Source of the DNA: Agrypnia vestita
Lineage: Eukaryota > Arthropoda > Insecta > Trichoptera > Phryganeidae
Direction: 5' to 3'
Length of the DNA stretch: 64,000 nt
Assembly (NCBI GenBank): GCA_016648135.1
Contig: JADDOH010004046.1
Location: 115,641 to 179,640, forward strand
Part shown: piece after piece, positions 21,959-32,049 of the stretch
How the letters are laid out: each line of letters starts with the position of its first letter
Position numbering within the stretch: position 1 is the stretch's first letter
Translations under genes and position numbers: made by a program
The notes under the pieces: model-generated
Told to the model about the DNA's origin: nothing
The model's database searches: none
The model's input: only the letters and a program-made list of their open reading frames with translations

Positions 21959-22924
21959 AGATGTAAAAATATAAGATGATTTAAATATATAAATAGAGAT
22001 TATCACATGCAGGTACATAATAGATAAAATATAACAAGAAATAAGATATATATAGCAATAATTATTCTAATAAATAGGTCTATTACATTAAAGCAATAAT
22101 TATTAACAAAAAACTAAGCATTGGTAAATAAAGAGAATTTTAAAAGAAAAGAGAAAAAAGTATAAGTATATAAAAAATGTGTTTTATTTATACGAATTCA
22201 ATATTGTTTTTTTTTTAAATTAAAGAATCTAGCGCTGCCGAATAAAATGCCTCACATAATTGTGGTCTTTTTACGTTAAAACGTATGTAATTACTTTGAG
22301 AATTCACCAAAAATTGTTTACTCCTGATATTACTCTACTGTAAGATCACGCACCACTTGCTCGATCGATGTAAAATGTCTGTTCTAGGAATTATTTTATT
22401 CCTAAGAAGTAAGTTTGAAAAAAAAACAGTCCACGAATTGTATTTGCATTGTGAATGTCTTTTACTTCTCTGGTAACCGTGAAATGAATAAAAGCGGCCA
22501 TTCTTTGACGACGGTTCCCCGTGTCCAAACGACGAGAATTGTATTCATTCATGAAATATTATGTGTGTCACGTGTGAGCGGAGAGATGGCGTGTTTCGTC
22601 TCGTGGGAGCCGTGGGATGCTGTCGAAATCATTTTATTATCGTCTCTCTATTTTGCTACTGGTCTAGAGATCTTTATTTTATTATTTTTATATGTTAAAT
22701 AAATAATAAACAATTGGAAAATAAAATTTATCTAAGCCCAATTCTTCGATTGCAAAATTACGGGCTGAAAGTTTTAACCTTATCGGACCCAGTGTACCCT
22801 AAAACACAGTTTGAAATTTGGAAAAAAATCCCTCAGATCAATAGATATTACTAGTGGTGTTGAAATGCAAATTAGAAATATTTGAAAAACTGTAAAAATA
22901 TTGCCGTTAAAAATTAATCAACGG
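21959..22924. other. Spacer, unassigned frame
   Basis: A plus-strand frame at 22415-22702 has some GC-richer codons (22500-22640) but no recognisable domain. Nothing else is supported. Confidence 0.35.
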
Positions 22925-23889
22925 AGCGGTTATGATGATGGACGATTTTCGTCTTCTCCAAGCAGATATATCAAATATATGTGAATGGGGAAGACGAAAT
23001 AAACTGTTGTTTAATGTTTCCAAGTGTTCGGTTACATCCTTCACTAGGGCCCAAAAAACTCTATTTTTTCGCTACAAAATGAACGATCAAAATCTGACAA
23101 GAACATCAAATGTTAAAGATCTAGGTGTTAGATTTGTAAGCAACCTAACATTTCACGATCACATAGAGACGATCAGTGGTAATGCTTTGAGAATGTTAGG
23201 ATTTGTTCTGCGTACTGCCAGGGTTTTCGAGAATACCCGCGTACTCAGAACTCTTTACAACTCCTTGGTGCGGAGTAGACTCGAGAGTGGCTCGATGATC
23301 TGGGGGCCACATGAGGGCAAGTACTCTCTTATGGTGGAGAAAGTCCAAAAGAAGTTTCTGAGATATCTCTACATGAGAGAGTACGGGCATTATCCTTGGC
23401 TTTACCCAACCGAGTTTCTCCAGGGTATGCTTGGCTACAATAGTTTAGAGACTAGAAGGAATGTGTATTTGATTACACATTTTTATCGATTGTTGCGCGG
23501 TATGATCGATAATCCTGAAATTATGCAGAGCATTGGTTTGTATGTTCCTGATAATTACACTAGACATCGTCAGCATAGATTGTTTCACATTCCAATATAC
23601 AGGACCAACCTGCCGATGGTTATGCCTGTTGGAAGAGCCACAGCTATGTTGAACAAAATCGCATTGGGTATTGATATATTCCATGTGTCTGAGGGGGTTT
23701 TCCGAAGCGAGATTCTCCTACACCTTTGACCAGATTTTATGTTATTTTTAATTTATTAAATATTTTCATTGTTGATATATACTTCCTAATATGTATGCCT
23801 TAAACATTTTGTTTGTCATGTACATATTATCATGAAATAAATTGAATTGAATTGAATTGAATTGAATTGAATTGAGAATTGAATTGAAT
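22925..23889 (+). mobile_element. Non-LTR retrotransposon, 5'-truncated, TTGAA-tailed
   Basis: Comprises the coding fragment 22932-23729, a short 3' UTR and a tandem (TTGAA)n tail at 23841-23889. A second, shorter copy with the same 3' UTR and tail lies inverted at 58013-58395. The two share almost all bases over about 350 bp, implying recent activity. Confidence 0.8.
22932..23729 (+). CDS. LINE reverse transcriptase, C-terminal fragment (265 aa)
   Basis: Longest reading frame in the window. Residues 10-35 (ICEWGRRNKLLFNVSKC) match the region just after the YADD/FADD catalytic box of jockey/CR1-type reverse transcriptases, and NVKDLGVRFVSNLTFHDHI matches the conserved DLGV....L.F..H block. 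SLVRSRLESGSMIWGP corresponds to the LVRS.LEY...W motif of the thumb, followed by a cysteine-poor C-terminal domain. The fingers, the catalytic aspartates and the endonuclease are missing because the copy is 5'-truncated, so it cannot be active. The apparent ATG start is internal to the original protein. Clade within jockey/CR1/L2 is not settled; the TTGAA tail argues for a CR1/L2-like rather than a poly(A) jockey element. Confidence 0.85.
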   Translation: MMMDDFRLLQADISNICEWGRRNKLLFNVSKCSVTSFTRAQKTLFFRYKMNDQNLTRTSNVKDLGVRFVSNLTFHDHIETISGNALRMLGFVLRTARVFENTRVLRTLYNSLVRSRLESGSMIWGPHEGKYSLMVEKVQKKFLRYLYMREYGHYPWLYPTEFLQGMLGYNSLETRRNVYLITHFYRLLRGMIDNPEIMQSIGLYVPDNYTRHRQHRLFHIPIYRTNLPMVMPVGRATAMLNKIALGIDIFHVSEGVFRSEILLHL

Positions 23890-24463
23890 GATTATCCTTT
23901 TAGTCCGAGGAGGTTAATCATTTTTGGTTTATTGATTTTTTTGGCTGAAAAATTAAATGCGAGTGAGTACTTTTGGACAAAACCGTGAAATAGTATGGAA
24001 GTGTAGAAAGTAGAATTAAACGCGATTGAATCACGTTAATGCTTAGCAGAGGGTCCGATGCTTAGCAAGAAACCCGCTTGCACAGAGCGGGTGTAAACTG
24101 TGCGCCTTGAGTTTAAGCTTAGTCTCAATATTCTCTGCGTAATCGTTTGTGTGAAAGCACTTTCCCCAATTCATGATTGATCGTCTTCTGTCACATCAAG
24201 TTAAGACTAGCCGTAAGCCCGTGAAAAATTACGGGACATAATAATAATAAATAACGATCTCTGCATGTAACCTGAGCCGCGCGCTGATCGGCGTGTCGCA
24301 CTTGGGCGCCCGGGTATCATTAGCATCTAATCATCGTCAGTATAATTCCAGCCTAAATCCAGCGAATTACGGACAGACAGACGGACATTCGAAATGAGAT
24401 AATTGATGGTAGATTACGATGGCGTTAGTACGACTTTTGGCACCGTACTTTGTACGTGCCAGT
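23890..24463. other. Spacer
   Basis: Slightly GC-richer around 24050-24330 but no gene or repeat copy could be supported. Confidence 0.4.
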
Positions 24464-24640
24464 GCTATGCAGGGTTATTTGGAAAACATTAATAACCTCC
24501 CAGGACCATATTCCTATAAGGAGGTATACGACATCAAAGTTTGCATTTTTTTTTTCAAAATTTCTGACTTATTTTTTTGTAAAATATTGGACTATCATTA
24601 CAGTAACTTATATCGAATATAAAAAAATCATTTCCTTTAA
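24464..24640. mobile_element. MITE family A, left half
   Basis: Begins ATGCAGGGTTATTTGGAAAA and runs through TTTCTGACTTATTTTTTTG, ATCATTACAGTAACTTATAT. The inverted right half is absent. Confidence 0.65.
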
Positions 24641-24930
24641 TACACGCCAAATTTTAGCGGCGACATTTCCCCTTCCCCCCTAACCCATTCCCTCCCCCAG
24701 GATTGAAGGATTGAATCAAAAATTTTCATACGTATTCCTGATGGAAAAAATAGGCCATATTTCTTTCCTAGACATCCAATTCATCCCAGCCTTGATTAAA
24801 TGGAAACATTATTTTAATTAGAGGCTTTGTTTCCCACCAAAAATTTATTTAAAAAAACTTAATCCTTAACCTGTGCAACGCCGGGTATGAACAGATAGTA
24901 TATTATATATTTGCTATATTATATTAACTA

Positions 24931-25320
24931 CTTATGCAATTTTAAACTTTTTATTATAATTTAACTGCAATTTATTAACATAACTTTGTCAAATGGCAGA
25001 AATTCTAGATGCTTCTATGGCAGTTTCTTTCTTATGCAATTTTAAGTTTTTATTTATAATTTACCTGCAATTTATTAATATAACTTTGCCAGATGACAGA
25101 AATGCTAGATGCTTTGATGGAAATTTTTTTCTTAGGCAATTTTAAGTTTTTTTTATTATAATTTACCTGCAATTTGTTAATATAACATTGTCAAATGGCA
25201 AAAATTCTAGATGTTTTCATGGCAGTCTCTTTCTTATGCAATTTTAATATTTCATTATAATTTACCTGCAATTTATTAGTATAACTTTGTCAAATTTGCA
25301 GAAATTGCAGATATTAACAT
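24931..25320. repeat. Tandem repeat, about 101-bp unit, nearly four copies
   Basis: Units start near 24931, 25032, 25133 and 25234, each with TATGCAATTTTAA, TTACCTGCAATTTATTAA, TAACTTTGTCAAAT and AAATTCTAGATG. Divergence between units is moderate. Confidence 0.8.
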
Positions 25321-25626
25321 CTTGGTGTCCTTTATAAAATTCTATATACCAATAAATTGTAATTTAACTCTACCACCTAGTAGAATGTTGCTTGTATGAA
25401 ATCCCCAGTCTTGGCTCCTGGAGAGAGAGCAGATTTTCATCAGGTAAAACATCTCCCATGACCGCCTCATGAGCTAGCTGGTGAACGCGAAGATTCGGGG
25501 TTCACTCGTCAAGGCATAAGGTCCCATAACGAAGGCATCCGATCTCACGTGTTGCAACATATACACGGATGGTTCCTATATATACCTATTGTCGAATCTG
25601 CATTTTTTTATTTTAACATCTTAAAT

Positions 25627-25747
25627 CATCCGACTTATCTACTCCATATTTTCGGAAAATGTTAAAACAACTTGAATAACATGTGCTTTGAAACGAGAAA
25701 CGATTTCTTTTTTACATTTTCCAAAAATATAGAGTAAATCGGATGGA
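25627..25747. repeat. Small foldback sequence
   Basis: CATCCGACTTATCTACTCC and GGAAAATGT (25627-25665) are mirrored by ACATTTTCC and GAGTAAATCGGATGG (25713-25747). The arms of about 35 bp carry a few mismatches; likely a tiny MITE. Confidence 0.5.
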
Positions 25748-27814
25748 AAAATATCGCAGAAACTAGCTGGATTATTTTGAACGTTTGTAAAAACATGAGA
25801 ACATTTTAGATTTATTTTTGTACGGGAATGAATTTGGTACAGAGTGCGAATTATATCTGGACGATGATTTTCTGTGAATGGGTATATTGATAAGTCTAGC
25901 GTAACAGATATGGAAACAGGTATGATTTTTAATATAATAGATTAAAAAGAGGTATAAAAAATAATAGATATTAAAAAAAAACACAATGTTCTGGTACTAA
26001 TTCGATAATAATGAGTGCAAAGCTAGTTAAAACAAAGCTAAGGATGCGGCGCACCCAGTTATTTTCTGCTTGTGTGTTATTACACAACTCGCAGGTACCT
26101 AACTAAAAATAAATGGTTTATATTTAATTATTAGCTTGCATTTCTTATGAAACAAACTAGTCCGGCTTGTTAAGTACCAGAGAGAAGATAATGATTGCTT
26201 TTACCCACTCTTCACAATCTAGCTGCAACATGCCCCACGTAACAATAGCTATCGGAGGGCAATTACATATGGTTCCTAGTGTAACTAGCTTATGTCAGTA
26301 TCTGAGATAAGACTAATAGTAATTCTATGTTGGAGCTTAGCTCCCAATGGTTTACCAGCGACGCTTTGCGGATGGTTTATGTCCGAGATGCTATCGCCTG
26401 TTGTGTGCATAACTCGATGGTTATATTCATGCACGACATCTATCATCTTGATTTAGATAACAGGTGTAATTTTCTTAGAAAGTCAACTAAAAATGTTAAA
26501 AATAAATTACTATTTTACTTTTCAGGCAAAACTTTGTTTCATAAATTGCACCTTTAAATGTACGTCTTATTTTATCTCTTGAATCCATAGAGCCAGAACG
26601 GTTAACGTTTTTGTACAACGACCAGGAAGTATCAAAAACTATATTTATATAGATATAGTATTTGATACATCTACTAGCACGTGATTAGCAATACAAAGTC
26701 GCTTAATTTAATAAAAAAACAAAATGATTATTACCTTTCTTATATACTTCAATTAATTGCATGTGTAAAATTTAATTATTTGAAATAGTTAATGAATTAT
26801 TTAAAAAAATGCTCAACCTGCAAAACTTTATTCTTTAATTTCTTTTAAATTTCATTAAAAACGTTCAGACATTAATGTTAAAAATTATTGTCTTATAATA
26901 ATTCAAATAAAGCAATTAAACCATTTTATATAATTTAAGTTGTTTTTTCCGAGGTTCTTCTAAATCACAACTTTATATTTTACCAAAGTATTTAATTATT
27001 AATCTGCTTTAACAATTTAATAACAAAATAAAGATACAAAATATATAAAATAAATTGAATACCTTAAGTAATAGCAGCACCTTACAATTCTCATACAGCT
27101 AACGTAAAGATCGAACTTCTATGTAATTTGCAACTATTACGAGGTCCTAATGCAGCCTATAAACTATTTTCCGATTTGGTATCAATAAAATGCCAGTATT
27201 GCTCCCTCATATCCTAATCAGATATGCTACTTTATACTGGTAACAACTGTCGGACCACTGCGCCTATGTTTAAACAATAAAATATTTTTTATTTAGAAAA
27301 ATAAGGGTTATTCTAATTTTTTGAGAAAACCTGACTTCAATGATTGCGTGGCATGTGAAAAATGCGTAAAAAACCTAATAATATTCCACTGGTGTGTCAC
27401 ACTTAAAGTTGTCAAAGCTTAACCGGTTAACTGTTTGAAGAACAGCGGTGGAGCGGGATAAGTATTTATATTTGTGAGTAAGTGGTGTTTGTTTGGTTGG
27501 GACCAGTTGTTTATTACAGAGCTTATAAATGTCAATGAGTACGAAGCATTAGCCACAGTAGCGTTTTTTGGTTATTCTGGTATTGGTAAAGGCTGGCTTG
27601 TTGTTGACCCAAAATTCTGTGGGGGCACCTTTGACACGCATGTCCATAGGTTTTGCCATCACTAACCTAAACAAAAACTCTAACAAAAAATATGAATTTT
27701 CGGAACCATCGACAAAAATAGAGTGTGTGTTTCATTACCTACCATAAAATTTACGTTTGATAAGTTTATACTGTATCTTTCAGATCAATTATTATCCCGA
27801 AATGGTTGCATAAT
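25748..27814. other. AT-rich spacer, no supported gene
   Basis: Frames at 26327-26557 and at 27474-27665 (the second opened only by a GTG) carry no recognisable domain. No repeat copy was identified. The 27420-27665 segment is GC-richer and could be part of an unrecognised element. Confidence 0.35.
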
Positions 27815-28010
27815 AATTAAATTTATTTTCATGTTAAGTAGGTACTTTATTATTATTCATTTTATATGTATATATATTTTTTCTATATTTTGATTGTCTA
27901 TACTTTGATTTTTGAATTTAATTTGTTAGTATACAATTATATCCTGACGAAGGGGCCATGGGCTCTGAAACATGTTGATATTTTTCAATACAAAAGTGGT
28001 GAAAACTAAG
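27815..28010 (+). mobile_element. Solo PLE-like terminal repeat
   Basis: Same family as the right arm at 14345-14520: TTCATGTTAAGTAGGTACTT, ATTGTCTATACTTTGATTTT, then the hammerhead-like block and AAAAGTGGTG. No partner arm or coding region was found beside it. Confidence 0.5.
27939..27981 (+). ncRNA. Hammerhead-ribozyme-like motif with paired stem I
   Basis: CUGACGA at 27944-27950, a stem II with a G bulge (AGGGGCC/GGGCUCU), GAAAC at 27967-27971, minimal stem III AC-AU-GU, and U at 27976 as the predicted cleavage-site base. Stem I can form 5 bp: AUAUC (27939-27943) with GAUAU (27977-27981). All core bases are canonical. Confidence 0.6.
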
Positions 28011-28951
28011 TTTACTTTTATTAATAATAAAAAAATAACTATCGGCGCATAAATCCAATTCCAGCAATATTTTATTTGTAAAGCATAAAATCATTAGAAA
28101 AGTGCAGCAGTGGAGTGATCGCTTCGGGGTGTGCAAAGCCAACACCACAGCCTTCATATTTATCATTTGAATCGAGTAAATGTGCCCCGCGAGTGCGGCG
28201 GCCCCCTGCCCAGGTAGCTCTAATTTCTTGAATCGAAAGGCAGCATTGTGCGCTGATAGTCTGCAGACATTTCAGTAATAATTACTTATGTAAGATACCC
28301 GCATACGTGATATCCGGGTTCTTGTATTTTTACTCCCTTTATATTAACTATATGCTTGCTGGCCGGCTTGCCGTCGAAAAAACTTTGGATTGATTTTTGA
28401 CCCTTTTCCCTGTGTGTGTGATCTAATCGAGCTGAAACTTTGCAAGCAGACTCGTGGCGACGATCAAGAAGATCTATCAAATTTTCGTATAATTATAGTA
28501 TAATTTTGTATTTTTCAAATTTTTAATAGTTTTGTCAAATTGGAATCATTACAAAAGTTTGATTGCTAGCAACGGCGGCCCGATAACGTCGCGGAATATT
28601 TTCTAAATTTGAATTACTCCGTCGGTATACATAATAGGTACTTCACCACGAATGTCGAAAATCTAAATTGACTGCATGAAGTGTCTTATCAAAGCTCAAA
28701 ACATCTGACATTTTAGAAATATATTAAATTACTGTAAGTTTGTTGTAATGTTTTAATTCGTCTTTAATTGTTGTAATATTTTACAGAGAAAGGGAGTATA
28801 AGAAAAACTAATTAATTAATTAATTAATTCTCTTTCGACATTCGGCATACTTATATACAGGGTTCGTGATGGAAATTTGAATGAACTAGGTCAGTCCATA
28901 ATATCTGGAATTGTAAACATATTTTTGTTGTTACAATACTTATAACATGTA
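28011..28951. other. Spacer
   Basis: A TTAA-type microsatellite at 28809-28829 is the only clear feature. A GC-richer stretch near 28170-28260 has no readable gene. Confidence 0.45.
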
Positions 28952-29883
28952 AACGGTGTGTCGGGTGACAAGCGTAGGAGCCTTTACAAGTAAATGTCGA
29001 TAATGGGTCGAAAATGTTCAAGCAACCATGACCTAATTAATATCAATAGTTATGGATAGAGACGAATAGAAATGAGCTGGGCTGCTTTTGACAAACTCAA
29101 ACATATTTTCTACAATGAAGAGATCCCAATCAGCTTAAAAAAAAGCATTTGAAACGTGCATACTGCCAGTGATGACATAGGAGTGGAGACGATGGCCCTT
29201 AAAAAGAAAAGTGTAGAAAAGCTCAAATGCACACGATTCACGAAGAGATCCATGCAAGGCGTAAGCCTAAGAGATAGAATTAGAAATTATGTAAGTAGGC
29301 GCAGAACTAGAGTAGTGAATATCGTGTAGCGAAGCTAAAATGGCATTGGGAAGGACATGTTGCAAGGCAAGATTCTACAAGATGGACTCCCGGAGTTTTG
29401 AAATGGAGACCTTGGAAAAATAAAGAGGCGTCGGAAGTCCTCAAAAAGATGGGTCGACGATATAGCCTGGGGGGGGGGGGAATGCTGCAACTAGCAAATA
29501 ACAAGAAAGGATGGAAGGGTATGGAAGAGGCCTATATCCAGCAGTAGAGAGATGAAAGCTGAGGAAGAAGAAGAAGAATTTATGGAGATAATAACTTATA
29601 TCGATTATGAAAATTCATTTGATTCAGTACAACTCAAATAAAATGATAAAAACTTAGTAAAAAATGTATTTATAATTTTTGTCAGGTTTCTATCATTTTA
29701 TTTAACATGTAGGTACATATAAGAGTGAAAGAATTTTTCATAATGGAAATAAGTAAGTTTCTGTAATAATTAAACTTTTCCAAGAAATAAGTCAGAAATA
29801 TTGAAAAAAAATGCAAACTTTGATATTGGATTTTTCCATAAATATTGATATTACACCGGTCACCGGACACTGTATATATTATA
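28952..29883. mobile_element. MITE family A copy split by a LINE
   Basis: The left part (28952-29056) has GTGTGTCGGGTGACAAG and GAAAATGTTCAAGCAACCAT; the right part (29580-29883) has AACTTATATCGATTATGAAA through GGTCACCGGACACTG. The outer ends are inverted versions of each other. It is divided by the insertion 29057-29579. Confidence 0.6.
29057..29579 (+). pseudogene. LINE C-terminal remnant inserted in a MITE
   Basis: Plus-strand frames give RMSWAAFDKLKHIFYNEEIP, KKKSVEKLKCTRFTKRSMQG, VSLRDRIRN and, after frame changes, LKWHWEGHVARQDSTRWTP and KGMEEAYIQQ. These are the C-terminal landmarks of the commonest insect endonuclease-reverse transcriptase LINEs. Stops, shifts and an 11-base G run break it. 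It ends in GAAGAAGAAG repeats and is flanked by a 7-bp duplication, TTATGGA (29050-29056 and 29580-29586), which lies within MITE sequence. Confidence 0.7.
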
Positions 29884-30798
29884 CATTTCTAGAAAGAATT
29901 AAAAGTTAACTAAAATTAATTATATAAATGACAATATATATTACTTAATTAGCTTACTTAAGGAGAATCGCGAACTCAGTTTCATTCTCAGAACAAGAAA
30001 ATAATTCTGTGATTCTTCAATTACAAGAACCAATTAATATGTACAAAACCAAAATAAAAAGTTTATTAGAATTCTCGTTATCCAATTACAAAATCCGCAA
30101 ATCTATAGAAATATTCTCAAATCTCTATTACAACAAAATCTAAGCGATTTGCTTCGTACATTCGACAAGTGATTCGAAAATTTCACCCTAACCTCTTCGG
30201 AAAAAAATCACGAAAAATTACAGACCTAATGACAAAATAAGCAATAAAAACAGGAAACCTCCTCAATACTCTAAAAATAAACATAAACATCCCAATCACT
30301 GAGATCTCCTAGCATGTTTCACACAAAGTTCTATAATAGGCTATTTCTCTTCTCTATTAATTGATGAATTAATTTAACGAGATATCATCGAGAAATGGAA
30401 ACCTAGATGTAATCTTCATGACGCGACTGAGTTTTAATTGAAGTATGAATTGTTGGCAGTACTCGATACACAACATACAATAAGCGTATAATTAAAAAAA
30501 TAAAACTATCTAGTCAATAATGCATTCTCTACGCGAACGTTCTACAATTTCGAATAATTCGTCATTCGCACAGGAGGTGTCGAAAGTGCTCACTTTTGTC
30601 TACATGACATTCCATTTTTAAGGCTTATAATCCTCCGGCGTGAATAAATCACAATTTTATTATTGTGACCTAACATGAAATCGAACCCGGAACACTTGAC
30701 ATGAAAAATTCAGGGCTAAACTTTACTTTATGGCCTCACTCGATTTTCTTAAAAATAAGTATCCTAGTGTAGCCAAGTGCAAAATTTTGCCTTTTCCC
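29884..30798. other. AT-rich spacer
   Basis: No gene or repeat recognised before the satellite flank begins. Confidence 0.5.
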
Positions 30799-30946
30799 AG
30801 TATACGGGGGCACATCGGTACGAAAATATACATTCATATTGATCAAAATATTTTATTTTTCTTTGAATTAGACAAATTGAAAATTTTTGCCTTTTTCCAG
30901 TATACGGGGGCACATCGGTATGTAAATATACATTCATAGAGTATCT
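30799..30946. repeat. Flanking pre-repeat of the 97-bp array
   Basis: TATACGGGGGCACATCGGTA followed by AAATATACATTCATA occurs at about 30799 and again at about 30898. A diverged version sits on the far side of the array at 32009-32047. The array therefore appears to have expanded inside an older repeat of about 99 bp. Confidence 0.6.
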
Positions 30947-32013
30947 GGGGGCACAAACTCGCGGAACGCCCCCACGATTGCTTTGTCACCAAACCATAAC
31001 ACAACGAGTTAAAACCCTGACGGGCCGTAGCAGGCGAGTACCCGGGGGCACAAACCCGCGGAACGCCCCCACGACTGCTTTGTCACCAAACCATAACACA
31101 ACGAGTTAAAACCCTGACGGGCCGTAGCAGACGAGTACCCGGGGGCACAAACCAGCGGAACGCCCCCACGACTGCTTTGTCACCAAACCATAACACAACG
31201 AGTTAAAACCCTGACGGGCCGTAGCAGGCGAGTACCCGGGGGCACAAACCCGCGGAACGTCCCCACGACTGCTTTGCCACCAAACCATAACACAACGAGT
31301 TAAAACCCTGACGGGCCGTAGCAGGCGAGTACCCGGGGGCACAAACCCGCGGAACGCCTCCCACGACTGCTTTGTCACCAAACCATAACACAACGAGTTA
31401 AAACCCTGACGGGCCGTAGCAGGCGAGTACCCGGGGGCACAAACCCGCGGAACGCCCCACGACTGCTTTGTCACCAAACCATAACACAACGAGTTAAAAC
31501 CCTGACGGGCCGTAGCAGGCGAGTACCCGGGGGCACAAACCCGCGGAACGCCCCCACGACTGCTTTGTCACCAAACCATAACACAACGAGTTAAAACCCT
31601 GACGGGCCGTAGCAGGCGAGTACCCGGGGGCACAAACCCGCGGAACGCTCCCACGACTGCTTTGCCACCAAACCATAACACAACGAGTTAAAACCCTGAC
31701 GGGCCGTAGCAGGCGAGTACCCGGGGGCACAAACCCGCGGAACGCCCCCACGACTGCTTTGCCACCAAACCATAACACAACGAGTTAAAACCCTGACGGG
31801 CCGTAGCAGGCGAGTACCCGGGGGCACAAACCCGCGGAACGCCCCCACGACTGCTTTGTCACCATACCATAACACAACGAGTTAAAAACCTGACGGGCCG
31901 TAGCAGGCGAGTACCCGGGGGCACAAACCAGCGGAACGCCCCCACGACTGCTTTGCCACCAAACCATAACACAACGAGTTAAAACTCTGACGTGCAGTAG
32001 CAGGCGAATATAC
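30947..32013. repeat. GC-rich minisatellite, eleven 97-bp units
   Basis: Units begin at 30947, 31044, 31141, 31238, 31335, 31433, 31529, 31626, 31723, 31820 and 31917, so the period is 97 with one unit of 98 and one of 96. Each unit holds CCCGGGGGCACAAACCCGCG, GACTGCTTTGTCACC, CACAACGAGTTAAAACCCTG and GACGGGCCGTAGCAGG. Units are nearly identical, with a few point changes (TTTGCC/TTTGTC). Minus-strand open frames of 90-130 codons cross the array but follow from its period and composition, so they are not taken as genes. Confidence 0.95.
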
Positions 32014-32049
32014 GGGAGTACATTAGTACGAAAATATACATTCATATTG

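Noticed and set aside
27474..27665. 63-codon frame ending FDTHVHRF as an endonuclease III-like piece
   Set aside because: The resemblance is a few residues only, the frame is GTG-opened and the iron-sulfur cysteines are absent.
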